A stretch of DNA of 64,000 nt from Palaemon carinicauda (lineage: Eukaryota > Arthropoda > Malacostraca > Decapoda > Palaemonidae), in NCBI RefSeq assembly GCF_036898095.1, contig NC_090735.1, forward strand, positions 8,144,661-8,208,660, read 5' to 3'. Under the pieces are notes generated by a model. The model ran no database searches. It saw only the letters and a list, made by a program, of their open reading frames with translations, and was not told the origin of the DNA. Below, one piece after another: positions 44,244 to 56,256 of this stretch (its first letter is position 1; the number at the start of each line of letters is the position of its first letter). The position numbers and the translations under genes are program-made.

Positions 44244-44697
44244 CCTATAGCTAGATCATTTTCCGACTTTTACTCTTTTATATGAAAAAAACATTTAATG
44301 TCATTAAGTTACTGAATAGGAAGAGCCCAAGTTAATGTTAATTTACTGTGAATTATAATTTCATGTAACATACATGATAACTACTACTCAAACTGAATAC
44401 TAATCAAGCTCCAGTAATCAGACTTTATCTAAACATTTGTCGGTCTAACGCAGTTAGAGTAATTTCTCTTAAACACCTGCCATTAAGACTATTTTTAGAA
44501 AATTTAAAAAATGTAGTACCCTATCTCAATTACCATTTTATTTGATATATCCTCCTTTTCTTATTAATACAATACATAAGTATAAAGATGTATAAAGATG
44601 ACTGACTCCAGATTAAAATGAATTTCCCATGACTAAGAAAATGACTTCGCTAAAAGAAACTGCTTGTGATAATTGAGAATTAGTTATTCTTCCTTAT

Positions 44698-44698
<1 letters not shown>

Positions 44699-44740
<42 letters not shown>
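44699..44740. repeat. Poly(A) tract, 42 bp
   Basis: Uninterrupted A-run about 40 bp past an isolated copy of the MITE terminus. Confidence 0.97.
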
Positions 44741-44744
<4 letters not shown>

Positions 44745-45801
44745 AAATTTCTCTGTTAAGTTATCCTACAACATATTTCAAAACTTTGCATGGTTCCTCC
44801 ATTTTCACTCTTCATAAAACATTATTTATACAGTATGAATACAATTTAAAGAACTCCCTTCTATCCTGAAGTTTAAATTATTTCTCCCTGCAAAAATTAA
44901 ATCCATGTATGACGGAGGCATGGAACTTGCTAAATTTCCCTTATAATTCATATGTAAAAAATCAAATAAATTTGTATATATAAAACTTTAACTGGAGGCT
45001 AAATAATTTCTGTTTAAACATGTTCTTTGTAATACAACTTGCTAACATTCGGTGTTGGGTGAAATAATAAAGATTATGGAAGAAGTCACTTAAAAATAAT
45101 TTGGTTAACTGATTGGCTTATGCTATTTTCCAATGAACCAGGAAGTTTAGGTCTATTGACAGAAATAGTTATACTTCAGTGCTGGAAGGAATATTGTAAT
45201 ATCAATAAAAAATCAGTTTAAAAATAACTTTTGGGGCATATGGGAAGTGAAATTACAAGATTTAAAAATCATCTATAGTATTCTTTTGCTAAAATGTTAT
45301 TGGTTTCTAGGAAATGTTAGAATTATTAATTATTCGACAAGTATTATACTATGGGCTTAAGAAAAATGGCATTCTATGGTCCTAAGGCAGAATGTTTAAA
45401 ATATATGTTCCGTGAAAGTATACTTTATAATCTTACGTCAATTACTGCATAACTGATAAAGCTTTTTGAGAATTTGCCCTTGGGGAAATATTTGTATATC
45501 TAGAATGACCTGATAGTATACAGACACAAAAGTAATAATGATAAAATCCATGACCATCTCACCAAAAATAATTTGAGAACAATCTCACTTTCAAGGGAAG
45601 TTTTGCGATAGTTGACTTTTTCATAAATATCTATTACCTACTCTGTATCCTAACTGAGGTGTAAACTGAAAAAAAAACTTAAATAATGGAAATCTTAACT
45701 TATCTTTAAGCTGATGTCAGCTGAATATTACAGCCTCCATCCCTCTTATCAGCTTTGATTTAGATAGGAATAATTCAATCTTGTGTCATCAGCGTTTCCT
45801 T

Positions 45802-45805
<4 letters not shown>
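44741..45805. other. Unassigned AT-rich region
   Basis: Nothing recognised. Confidence 0.4.
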
Positions 45806-45841
<36 letters not shown>

Positions 45842-45862
45842 CCACCATCATCATCTTTAGCT
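45806..45862. repeat. (CAT)n microsatellite
   Basis: About 19 CAT units with two CAC variants. Followed by CTTTAGCTGTTAATTGCC; it could be another LINE tail, but no body is recognised. Confidence 0.9.
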
Positions 45863-47179
45863 GTTAATTGCCTTTAGCTTCCACCTCCTTCCCATATTAA
45901 GTAGGTAACTAATGATAATGAATTTTCTGCAGATTACAGTGCTTTGCACCTACTAAGCTTCTAGTAGTGTGCCCACAATCACATTGTTTTGAGAGAGCAA
46001 CAAGGAATCTGGAACCGGGCATGGAATCGGTTGCCAATTAGAGTATTTATTACCGACTTCCGCTTTTGGATTTCCAATGCGCAGGTAAATAAACTCTTCT
46101 GAAAGAAAAGGAAATTATAATTACTCCAAATGTTATTCACCTTCAAGTCATATCTGACTTGATATTTAATTTGATACATACGAGTCACTTTTTATGATTA
46201 TTCATTAGAATGACTGGCATATTCAACTTCATCTTTAGAGATCAAGATAACAGACACATTTGAACCTTAAACTTGACCATGTTGTGATGTAATCAACAAG
46301 AATATCTGAAGGAAGAACAGTGATAGTATCCAGAGTTCTTGAAAAAAAAAGACAAAGTTCAGCTTGGATGATTGTCCGAAAGTATAATAGCAGCTACGTA
46401 TGATAAGAGATTGGTGCTTTCATAACAACCCTATTCTTTAAATAATGATGTTATGAGTACTATTCTTGATAAGGCTGCCCACATCGTCATTGCATTGCAT
46501 TGGTAAAATTGCATTTGAAGTAATAATAAGTGAATACGATTAAACCATCACAATTATATAAATGAATACATAATTAAGTATAATTGTATTTTTTCTGGTT
46601 AAAAAGATGGAGGACATTACAATCTTTTCAAATACTTTAGCTATCTGAAAATATTTAGTGCTTACATTCAAGAGTCAGTGAGTTTTAATTTTCTGAAGTA
46701 ATAGTAGTAAACCAATTATAGATAAACTGGTCTCTTCAGCTACTTTCAGACGTTGCCTAGTAGGCTACTTGATATTGATGATTTGTCAACTAATCATTTC
46801 CTGGCACAGCCCAAAATGTAAGTTGGTAGACATGGAGTATAGTATAAATCTTTAAATGTCAATTTGGACAGAGTATCTTTTCCATTGATATCTTCCTACA
46901 TGAACACAAAGTGAGAACTGTATTAGTATGATTTATTGATAGTGGTCATATGGTATGTTGCTAGTGCCATGGATCCCACTCAACCCCGTAAAGAAACTAG
47001 GGAAAATCCCACTCAGATAAAATAACAAGCAAAAGTTGATAGATGTTGGACAGAAAGTTACCAAAGGGAAGTTCAAATGAAGGCAAGGTAGAAGGATAAA
47101 AAGAGGATGTAGGTAGGAACCATAAGAAAACTCTTAAAATCCTTAATTAATACCTTTAGTGTATTCCATGGGGTGCACT
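45863..47179. other. Unassigned AT-rich region
   Basis: Nothing recognised. Confidence 0.4.
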
Positions 47180-47418
47180 TATGACAGTGTCCCTTGAAGG
47201 ACTGACTGAATAATGATTGATTCAGCGTATGAAACTTCATTTGCGGTGGATAACGGGGGAGGGTGGGCTGTGGCACCCTAGCAGTACCGGCCAGAATCGG
47301 CTAAAGCCCTCGTCAGGCTGGGAGGAGTGGAGAGAGGAAAGATCCTCCTTTGTTTCTTTGTTTGATGTCAGCTAGCCCCAAAATTGGGGAAGTGCCTAGG
47401 TAAAGATAGATAGATTAA
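47180..47418 (+). mobile_element. LINE 3' end, 5'-truncated (copy 3 of family L)
   Basis: Contains ATGAAACTTCATTTG, GGTGGATAACGGGGGAGGG, GGCTGGGAGGAGTGGAGAGA and CCCCAAAATTGGGGAAGTGCC, with a TAGATAGATAGA tail. It matches the reverse complement of 61568-61775 and the shorter copies at 15238 and 22477. The tail word differs between copies (TATG versus TAGA). Confidence 0.75.
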
Positions 47419-49845
47419 ATAAAGGGACAAAACAACAGTGATCCAGAAATCTGGGAAGATGGAGGAGATACCCATAAACAAAACTTATTTGTTAAGAAAA
47501 GCTGCTCGATCATGTGACTTTCTCCATCTTGTATCAGATCCAGCAAATAAAGGAGAGACTTGAAAGTTTTTGTCCAACTGAATAGCAAGCCTATTGAGTG
47601 ATGGTGAAAACATGAGATAAGAAGTGTGTATGCAGGAACATTCCGCCTTTCTGAATGAATCTAACAAATAGTTCTACTATGCTGTCAACTTCTCAAAAGT
47701 GCACCTGCTTGTTAAGGTTCTATGAAATGATCCCATTTGTTGACGTAAGTCACAAATGTAAGCATTATCTTTCATCAACACTACCAAGTGCTTTACTAAA
47801 CCCCTTGGAAATCTTGCAAAGTAACCGACTAGCCACGCTATATGCGTTACTGGTACGTTGAAAGGCAGTTGTCTTTTTTTTGCATGGATCATATCCCAGA
47901 GATGGATATGTTACTCAGGTGGGCACCCTATTCCTCAGCAGATACGTCTGTGGAAGGCAGATTCCCTGAAGGAGAGGAGTTCCCGCGTTGAGGATTGTCA
48001 AGCAGCTACATGGGTAGTTTATCACAGATTCCTGCACCGACAAAACCCAAAGGTAAGGGGAATGGTGATAGCTAACTAGTAACACTTCAGGAACGATTGG
48101 AACAATCATTAGGGGAAATTACCTCTCTGTCAACAATAGTAGTATCATTAACAATTTACATATATATGCAATGACCTTAGTAATTGTAGATTAAGTTTTA
48201 AAGATATGTCTTCATAGGCAACAGACTAAATTTGATAATCCAGTCCCCTCTTGAGATACTCGCCAGCTGGTCCGTTACTAGAATCAGACACTCAGCAGTA
48301 GAGGAAAAGGATTAACAAATTGTCTTTATTGATTGAACTTCTTGCTCTCATGCTCTCCGAGGCTAAAGGGGACTGAGTGCCTTAGATTTGGGAGAGTGAA
48401 CAGGAGAGCTTAGCACCATACGGCATGTAGCAAAGTGTGTGAGTGCCTTTCCTCAGTTGGTAAGGATCCTTGTAGACAATCATGCTAGCACGGTGTGGCA
48501 TCTCAGTGCTTGTATGAGGAGTGCTGAGATAGGATCTGAGAAGTTACTTGTTCCAATCCCTATTGTGGATGCAAGTTGGAAGTTCTTGGGGTCTGGTAAG
48601 ATCTCAGAGCATGGGAAGATATCACATCCTGGATTGGTCTCTGAGTATGCGAAGATCTAGGTCATGAAACAATTTTTGCTTGTCAAAGGATCTCGAATGT
48701 TGAAAGATTCCAGTGAGTTAGAAGAATTCTGGGCTGGAAGTGCTAGGAAGGAACTGATAGTAAGTGACAGTTGTACTATTAGTGACTAAAGTAATGATCA
48801 CCTGAAGAAAAAACGTAAGTTCAAATCGTATGCTTCCCAATCTCATGGTTCCTGATCACATGGTTCCTGATCTTGGGTCACAACCAATCTCGTGAGAAAT
48901 GACAATTGTAGAAAATAAGTCCGAGTAATCCAGTCTTCAGGAGAGAGTACACAATCAGAATATTCTCATGAGAATACAATATGAAGGAAAGACCACAAGG
49001 AAACATTGGTGCTCGTGAAGGGAAGAACTTGCACAAGCATTGAGAATAATCATAAATCCCTCTTTTATTGGCTGGAATGAAGCCGATACCAGATGTTCTT
49101 TTACCCGTAAGTCACAGAAGGGTGGGCATAAAAGATATAATTTCAAGATGTCTGATTATGCAGTGTCCAACAAGTGTGTAAAAGACAGAACCCATAATAA
49201 TTGGCCACACAGAGACTGCTCGAGCAGTGATTAAGCAAGTGGAGAACTGTGCTGATATGGAAGGCGCTAACTTGATATCGTGTATGGGGTGATTGCATTG
49301 TCAGATTGTTCAGCTGAGACAAGATGATCTGGCAATGCCATTACACTCACACTATTCGTTCATCCTATACTCCACCACATGCGCCGACATTCCTTCATTG
49401 CTATGGGACACCTTTCAGCTGAAGCAGAAGAGAAGGAAGTACCTCAAGTTTGCTTTCTACCTTGTTGTACCGGCCAATGATGCCACTATTAAGAGTTCTA
49501 TAAAAAGAAAATCTAACCAGGTGTTATTCTCCTAGTACTTTTTTGTAATTTTGAAGATACTGAGGGTAAGAATAAGAAAGGGGTTCTACCCCTTCACACT
49601 TGTTGGCAGAAAACTCTTCATCCTCTGATGGAGCACATTGATATTTGAAAATTACCAATCTTTTTAAGATTATGTTGTTGCTGTCATCACAAGATATACA
49701 AGCAAGAGAATAAAAAAAAAAAGAATGCTGTCCAAGGAACAAAAATGTGGATATAAAGTATGCAGAGAAGACAATCACATAGTTACAGTTATTGGTAAAC
49801 AACTACAAATCCTTCTCCGTAATGTTCCTTGCACATTATGATCTT
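47419..49845. other. Unassigned region, moderately GC
   Basis: The part 47500-49540 is less AT-rich than its neighbours and has several 60-80-codon frames on both strands (for example 47677-47892 minus, 49293-49535 plus). None shows a domain I recognise. A decayed mobile-element coding region is likely. Confidence 0.35.
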
Positions 49846-49870
49846 AAAAAAAAAAAAAAAAAAAAAAAAA
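49846..49870. repeat. Poly(A) tract, 25 bp
   Basis: Uninterrupted A-run. Confidence 0.95.
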
Positions 49871-50766
49871 TCATCTAAACCAGAAGATTAAACCAGTCAT
49901 TTAGGGCACAGGAAGTATGCCTGTACTAATTGGCAGCTGAAAATAAAGTGGGAGCTCAGCCATCACCCTCCAGCTAACTACCACCATCCCATCAAGTCTT
50001 AACAGCCTTACCCCGCTTCACTAAAAACATATTCCTATTAAAGATTAATGGCTTGCATTTGTTTAGGAATAAATATCCTTTATAGAAATGTTGATATTAC
50101 TATAATTAAAAGCTTTGGGTACCTTCTTCACTTTCATTGCCGCTGAGACTTTCTTCTAGGGGTTAGGTGATGGTGGATAAAGTAAGTTTAAAAAACTACA
50201 GGTTTGTATTATTAGGAGAAATACAAATTAACTTCCATAGACCCGAAATCTGCTTCCTTCCTAGGTGAGTGGCAAGAAGCATCTGAGAATAGAAGGTACT
50301 TCAGAGGAGACACCTGAAGGGTGATTCCCACTTAGAGATTCTCCTCTCATATCCACCATTAGAGATTTGTCACAAACTCCTGGGCACCGACAGCAGGGTT
50401 GCAGGGTGATTAGATATTTGAGACCACTGGCTCTTCAGAGCCTACTACACCATGCGAACATGCTTTCTCCTGAAGGGGACTAGCTTCTCCAACAAAGAGA
50501 GGTGTCCCAGGAGCTTATGCCAAGACCAAAAACCAAGTGATTTCCCTTGCAGAAAGGTTTCTGCTTACTTCCAGAATCTTATTACCCTATCAGCTGGTGG
50601 AAATGCTCTGGCCTGGAAAAAGTCGATATCCATGTCTAGGTATATGATGGACTGTTGGGGGTATGAGATTGGACATCTCTAGATTTAGTTGAAGGAGATT
50701 CGTGTGTTCTATAAGCAGGGCTCAGGACTGCTAGGAGAAGCCAATTGTCTTAATACCTCAAAAGGC

Positions 50767-51000
50767 TTATGCACATGGCATGAGTCCAGCCTGAGATAAG
50801 TGCAAAGATTCTGGTAAAGACCTGAGGGGCTGTTGACAAGCCAAAGCATCTCTTGAGGCAGGATGGATGGGGACCTGAAAATGAACCTCCTTTAGGTCTA
50901 TGGTCAGAAGGATGTCATTCTTCCTGATGGCCTGAAGAATGGTGGCCGGAGTCTCCATTTTGAATCTTGTCTGTAAAACCAACAGATTCAAAGAGGACAA
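50767..51000 (-). pseudogene. DIRS C reverse transcriptase fragment
   Basis: Reads SSLNLLVLQTRFKMETPATI then TIDLKEVHFQVPIHPASRDA, matching B's LSALNKFVKQTTFSMETADT and TLDLKDAYFQIQIHPSSRK. The catalytic Asp of the DLKD/DLKE block is retained, but its acidic partner reads Glu and the YxDD region is missing. Confidence 0.7.
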
Positions 51001-51239
51001 GTCTATGACGGGTCTTCAACCTGCCGTCAGGTTGTTCAAGTCCACCATTCTTGGTGCCACTGCTCTCCTCATAGGAGAAGCTTGGCCAAATCTTTCAGCC
51101 TTTTCTATGACCATGGCTACGTCTGATGGAGGGAAAAGTGATAGGATCTCACCAGATTGGAGTTCCTTAGGTAGAGCATGTCCCTACGGATCAACTGCTT
51201 CGAACACCTTACTAAAACGGGGACGTGTCTTTTAAAGAT

Positions 51240-51893
51240 CTAGTTGGCCAAAAGGGAGAAAATTTGGTGAAGCAAGAACTCTAGGGCCTTGGCTCCTGAC
51301 CTCGAAAGGTCTTCAAACTGGTTCAGGGCATTCTTGTCCTGCAGATTTTCCTTGACCACAAATTGTGAAACTGCTCCTGACCACTGGTCCAGCCAGTAAC
51401 AGGTTTGAAATATGCAAATAGCTACTACCTCCATGTTCAGCATTTTGGGCACTACCAAAAATGGAGGAGAGGTTAGGTAATTTGCCATTTGTACAGTTGG
51501 TACCAAGTTGGCGATGTCAGGATCAACAGGATACAGGCTCAGACACATATCAAAGTGAATATAAAACCTCCTCTAGCATGAGAAGGCTAAGAGAGGAAAC
51601 GTAGAGGGCATGCTAGCTTTCAGTGAGTTCTCTGAGGATGAGACTTGGGTACTGAAGAAGTCCAGTGTGTCTTTAATCTGATTAGAGGGGCCACATTAAA
51701 CTTATGTTTAGGACTTTGAGACTGAGTAAAAAATAGTAGCAATCACGCACCAACTAATAGCAGATTGCGAGTGAAGAGGCTCATCAAGGCCATCCAAAGG
51801 ACGTATTAAGCTCATGATTTTAAGAAGATAGGATACTTCTGAACCAGACATCAGGACTTTGAGGGGAGCTACATCAGCTGAGATGGTGCCCAT
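51240..51893 (-). pseudogene. DIRS C Gag C-terminal relic
   Basis: The open stretch 51240-51548 reads CYWLDQWSGAV and SGAKALEFLLHQIFSLLAN. B has ATSWLDVWLGPLG and TRSIEFLAHQVTNLWAN at the same relative places, shortly before RT. The 51708-51893 frame continues upstream without named motif. Confidence 0.6.
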
Positions 51894-52129
51894 GTAAGCA
51901 ATGAGGTGGAAAATGACAAAAGGGATCCTCCAACTCGGCAGCTCCTATATGAGGAGAAATGGCAGTCTCGACTCTAATGCTCAATGGTCTGATAGGCGAT
52001 ATTTTCAAGAGCAAAAAGTCATCCCGATGAAATTAGCCATATGGAGCTCACCCCTCAAAACACAAGTGGGAGGCTAGGGAGATATGACAAATTCGGAAAT
52101 AATTTGTATTTTTCCTAACCATGCAAACC

Positions 52130-52290
52130 TTTGCTATTTACATTGGGTTTACTTTCGGCGTAGCTGAAATTGATGAGCCAATAGATTTTAACGAGGGTTT
52201 ACTACCCCCGCGCTAGTAAGTGGGGGTAGGGGAAGGGGTAGCTTGCTACCCCTTCCCCCCCCCCACACACCAGTGATTTGCTTCACTTCA
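52130..52290 (-). repeat. DIRS B inverted terminal repeat (3' side of element)
   Basis: Inverted copy of 59945-60118 with TTTTAACGAGGGTT, the CCCCCGCGCTAGTAAGTGGGGG palindromic core and CACACACCAGTGATTTGCTT. Small differences (homopolymer length, single bases) distinguish the two ends. Confidence 0.88.
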
Positions 52291-52337
52291 CTTAGAGGTA
52301 GGACTTGACTTGGGGGACAGAGCTGGCAGTCAAATAT

Positions 52338-52440
52338 GTGTAAATAGCTAAGGTTTGTATGGTTAGAAAAAATACAAATTATTTCCGAATTTGTCATTTG
52401 TTCCGTAACCGAAATACAAACCACGCTATTTACATTGGGT
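52338..52440 (-). repeat. DIRS B internal complementary region
   Basis: The two complementary halves meet at 52397/52398 (TTTGTCAT next to TTGTTCCG). The left half pairs with the 52084 end, the right half with the 60147 end. It acts as a splint for the cDNA ends. One base differs from the outer copy near 60135 (GTAACC versus GTAACT). Confidence 0.9.
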
Positions 52441-52915
52441 GACTTACTCCTTAGGAAGGGTGGAAAGTCCCCAGCCTTTCTGGCTTTGGCTTTACCCGGG
52501 GACTCCGACTCCAAGTGAGTAGCACTCAAGAATAGGAGTCCCTGCACCTCACAAGTTCCTTGCTCCGCAAAGAACGAGTGGCCTACGTAAGTTGTGTATG
52601 GAGGAAAGAGCGTGACTCGTCCTAGGAAGTTGACCTTAAGTCCTTTAGATAGGAATCTAGGCTAGGACGTTCCCAATACCACCTCGTCAGGGTATGGGGG
52701 ACACGACAGTATAAACTTAATACTAGGAACACAAGGGAGGATGGTTTACCTGCAGAGGTTGAGGTCAGCTATGCAGAGACCAGGATGCTGCTTCCCCAAG
52801 AGAGGGGAGGATGAAGAAAGAAGTAAGGGCCAGACATACTCTTTCATTCCCGCAGACTAAAACCGAGTAACAACACCCTCAACCGAATGCTACTTGTCCA
52901 TCAAGGAGCCTGAGG
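52441..52915 (-). other. DIRS B 3' spacer
   Basis: Non-coding stretch between recombinase and internal complementary region, homologous to 11251-11720 of A. Confidence 0.6.
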
Positions 52916-53913
52916 TTAGAACAGCTGTTGTGCAGCCACCACAGTGCCGATAGAAAAAGTATCGAGGCTCCTGTGGGTCACGTCCTGCAGGTAGTGGGCT
53001 GTGAAGGTCGTTTGACGCTTCCAGACCCAAGCTTGAAGCACCTGCGTCACAGAGAAGTTTCTCTTGAAGGCCAGGGATGTAGCGATGCCCCTGACGTCGT
53101 GTGCCCTAGGGCGACGTGACGGAGGAGGGTCAGGATTCAAGGCGGGATGGATGACCCTTCGAATCCAAGCCGAGATGGTGTTCTTGGTGACCCTCATCTT
53201 CGTCCTGCCTGTGCTAACAAACAATGCTTGCATGCGAGGACGAACTGCAGCTGTCCTCTTCAAGTAGTGCCTCAGATTCCTCACTGGGCATAATAGCATA
53301 TGGTCTGGGTCGCTTGTTACAGAACGGAGACTCGTGACCCTGAAAGAATCGAACCGTGGGTCTGGCACTCCAGGGATCTGAGTCTTGGCAAGAAACTCAG
53401 GGACGAACCTGAACGTTACCTCCCCCCATCCCCTTGAATGGGCGATGTCGTATGAGAGACCATGAAGTTCACTAACTTGTTTGGCAGAGGCCAACATGAG
53501 CAGGAAAGCCGTCTTCCAAGTCAGGTGGCGATCAGAGGCCTGGCGTACTGGCGTAATGGTTCGGAGGAAGGTCTCTTAAGAGCCCTGAGAACCCAAACCA
53601 CGTTCCACGGAGGAGGTCTCACTTCCGACTGAGGGCAGGTAAGCTCATAGCTACGTATGAGTAAAGAGAGTTCCAGCGAGGAAGAAATATCCACTCCTTT
53701 CAGCCAAAAAGCCAGGCTTAAGGCTGAGCGATAGCCTTTCACCGCTGAGACCAAAAGGCGCATTTCCTCCCACAAATAAACAAGAAGAAACTCTGCTATT
53801 GCTGGAATAGGGGCATCGAGTGGAGAAATACCCCTCCCACGACACCAACCACAGAAGACTCTCCACTTTGCCTGGTAGACACCCGCAGAGGACTTTCGCA
53901 GGTGCCGAGACAT
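52916..53913 (-). pseudogene. DIRS B tyrosine recombinase (one frameshift)
   Basis: Integrase of the phage/Cre type that inserts the circular cDNA. The N-terminal part (53521-53913) has SAGVYQAKWRVFCGWCRGRG, the SAM-like core-binding region. A one-base slip near 53545 shifts into the catalytic part (53497-52916). In that 193-residue frame, RAHDVRGIATSLAF carries HxxR at residues 133-136, and the nucleophile is Y169 in TAHYLQDVTH, near 52992. DPDHMLLCPVRNLRHYL precedes it. Apart from the slip, the domain looks complete. It has the same layout as the relics in A and D. The frameshift makes it a pseudogene unless recoded. Confidence 0.8.
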
Positions 53914-54036
53914 TCTCGCCGCAACGTGTTGTGAAAAACCTCTCTCCGTGAGGAGATGCTGGATAGTCTCCAGGCGTGAAGCCGAAGCGAGGCTACGGCT
54001 TTGTGGAAGATGTTGCAGTGTGGCTGTCTGAGTAGC

Positions 54037-54330
54037 TCATGTCGTAGGGGAAGCTCTCTCGGGAGCTCCGTCAGGAGCTACAGAAGTCATCGACAGGTTG
54101 ACCGATAGTCTGGTCCTGTTGAGCACCCTTCTCATCAGACAGAATGGTGGGAAGGCGTACACCTTGATGTTGTCCCACCGTTGTTGGAAAACATCTTGCC
54201 AGAGAGCCTTGTGGTCCAGGACTGGGGAGCAGTACAGAGGCAGCTTGAAATTCAAAGCTGTCGCGAACAGATCCACCGTCGGGGAACCCCACAAAGTCAG
54301 GACTTTGTTGGCTATCTGAGGATCCAAAGA
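54037..54330 (-). pseudogene. DIRS B methyltransferase-like region (C-terminal of RT/RH ORF)
   Basis: Following RNase H in the same frame is SLDPQIANKVLTLWGSPTVD, then LFATALNFKLPLYCSPVLDH, and VYAFPPFCLMRRVLNR. DIRS elements are known to carry a Dam-like N6-adenine methyltransferase region here. The FPP near the end could be the remnant of the DPPY/NPPY-type motif, but I see no convincing AdoMet-binding loop, so activity is doubtful. The block is conserved in A and D, arguing for function in the family. Confidence 0.5.
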
Positions 54331-54981
54331 CCACACGGTACTCACGATCTGCAAAGCCCTGCTCAGACTGTCGGCGAGCATATTCCTCTTGCCAGGAATG
54401 AAGTGACCTGATAGTGTTATCGAGTGAACTTCGGTCCACCTCAGAATCTCTACTGCAATATGGGATAGCTGATGTGAAAATGTACCTCCCTGCTTGTTGA
54501 TATAAGCCACTACCGTGGTGATGTCGCTCATCACCACCACGGAGTGATCCACCAGGGTCCGTTGGAACTGTTGAAGAGCCAGGAAAACGGCCTTCATCTC
54601 TAGCAGGTTGATGTGCAGGTACTTTTCTGATTCTGACCAAAGGCCTGAGGTCCTTTGGTTCAGAATGTGAGCCCCCCACCCTTCTTTTGACGCGTCCGAA
54701 AACAGCGTCAATTCCGGGGAAAGGACGGGAAGATCCACTCCCTTTTGCAGGTTCTCATCGGCCAGCCACCACCGCAGGTCCGCCTGTTCCGAGGGTCCTA
54801 TCGGGACCAGAAAGTCCGGGGAATCGGATTCTTGACTCCACCGGGACTTGAGCCGCCATTGAAGGGATCTCATCCTGAGACGGCCGTTTGGAACTAGATG
54901 GGCCAGGGAGGCTAGGTGACGTAAAAGACGCAAGCACGATTGGGCTGGAAGCTCTTCCTGCCTGAGGAAGGGTTCTGCCAC
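54331..54981 (-). pseudogene. DIRS B RNase H domain
   Basis: Intact-looking domain. LTLFSDASKEGWGAHI holds the first Asp, INLLEMKAVFLAL the Glu, VVVMSDITTVVAYINKQGG the second Asp, and GKRNMLADSLSR the last Asp. It removes the RNA strand during cDNA synthesis. It is in frame with the RT-connection text upstream (SDNRIARLRRVAEPF), and the frame stays open through the methyltransferase-like region. The protein would be part of one RT-RH-MT polyprotein interrupted upstream by two stops, at 55072 and 55336. I call it pseudogene only because of those stops. Confidence 0.8.
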
Positions 54982-56256
54982 CCTCCTCAGCCTTGCTATC
55001 CTGTTGTCTGATGGAAAGGCTTTGTGGAGATTGGTGTCTAATAATATGCCTAGATAAACCAGTCGTTGGGACGGCTACAGAGAGGACTTCTCGAGATTTA
55101 CCAAGATCCCCAGATCTTGGCGAAGTCCCAGGAGCCTGTACCGGTGACGAAAAAGGGTCAACTCCGAGTCTGCCAGGATAAGCCAGTCGTCCAGATATCG
55201 GAGGAGACGGATGCCGTTCCTGTGCGCCCAAGACGAAATCAGGGTAAACACTCTGGTGAACACCTGATGTGCTGTGGAGAGACTGAAGCACAGCACCTTG
55301 AACTGGTAGGTCTTGCTGTCTAGGCTGAATCTCAATTACTTCCTGGAAGACGGATGGATTTGGATCTGGAAGTACGCGTCCTTCAGATCCAGTGTGCACA
55401 TGAAGTCTTGTGGTCTCACCGCAAGTCTGACCGTGTCCGCTGTCTCCATGCTGAACGTAGTTTGCTTGACAAACTTGTTCAGAGCTGAGAGGTCGATGAC
55501 GGGTCTCCAGCCTCCAGACGCCTTCTTTACAAGAAAGAGTCGACTGAAGAAGCCTGGGGAGCCATCAACAACTTCCTGGAGAGCATCCTTCTTGAGCATG
55601 GTCTCGACTTCTGCCCGAAGGGCTAGTCCCCTTGCCGATCCCATGGCATAGGAGCTCAACGACACTGGATTCGCTGTCAGGGGAGGTTGAGATGTCGTGA
55701 ATGGGACGCGATAACCTTGGCCAATCACGGAGACCGGCCAAGAATCGGCCCCATGTTGCTGCCAACTGTGCACGCAACTTTGAAGGCATCCCCCACAGGT
55801 GGACACGCAGGGGGACTGCCACTCCTTGCGTTTACGGCCGCGGCCGCTCCCTCTAGGAGTCTTGCCTCCCCTGGAGGACTTACCACCCCTCTTGTCCTTG
55901 GCAGGAAAGGGCTGGGGCTTTGACACCACTTTCTTAGCTGCCGGCGCCTGCTTCGGTGTCCTGCGAGGCTGCTGCTGATGTTGCTGCGGAGCTGGAGGCT
56001 TGCAGGGCCGAGATGCAAGGGCCCTTTGGAGGAGGGAGTCCTGGCTAGACTTCCTCCACCTCTCAGCTGTGCGTTCCATATCTTGGGGCTCAAACAAACT
56101 TCCCCCAAGGATGGAGGAGTGTCTGAGCCTGCAGACATCCACGGCGGGGACCTTCGGGGGGATCTTCTCGGTCACTGCATCACGACGCTTCAGTGCTGAG
56201 TTGGCCCACAGGTTGGTAACCTGGTGTGCCAAGAACTCGATGGAGCGAGTGCCCAA
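54982..56256 (-). pseudogene. DIRS B Gag C terminus and reverse transcriptase (two stops)
   Basis: One frame from 56256. First is a basic Gag tail with SPCVSTCGGCLQSC (knuckle-like Cys cluster), then RT: MLKKDALQEV, FFSRLFLVKKASGGWRPVID, TLDLKDAYFQIQIHP (first catalytic Asp). After a stop at 55336-55338 come YQFKVLCFSLS and LLRYLDDWLILAD (YLDD near 55186-55197). A second stop at 55072-55074 follows LEKSSL, after which the same frame continues as LVYLGILLDTN into RNase H. Only single-base changes are needed to explain both stops, suggesting a young copy. RT copies the element RNA. Confidence 0.85.

Larger units (their letters stand above)
50161..52083 (-). mobile_element. DIRS-type element C, downstream part
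   Basis: Minus-strand relic interrupted by element B. From right to left it has a Gag C-terminal relic (51240-52000), an RT relic (50767-51000), RT/RNase H connection text (50450-50690), and a terminus-like GGTTTGTATTATTAGGAGAA at 50200. RNase H, methyltransferase-like and recombinase regions are missing, so an internal deletion preceded or followed B's arrival. Its Gag start lies on the other side of B at 60148-60690. Confidence 0.7.
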
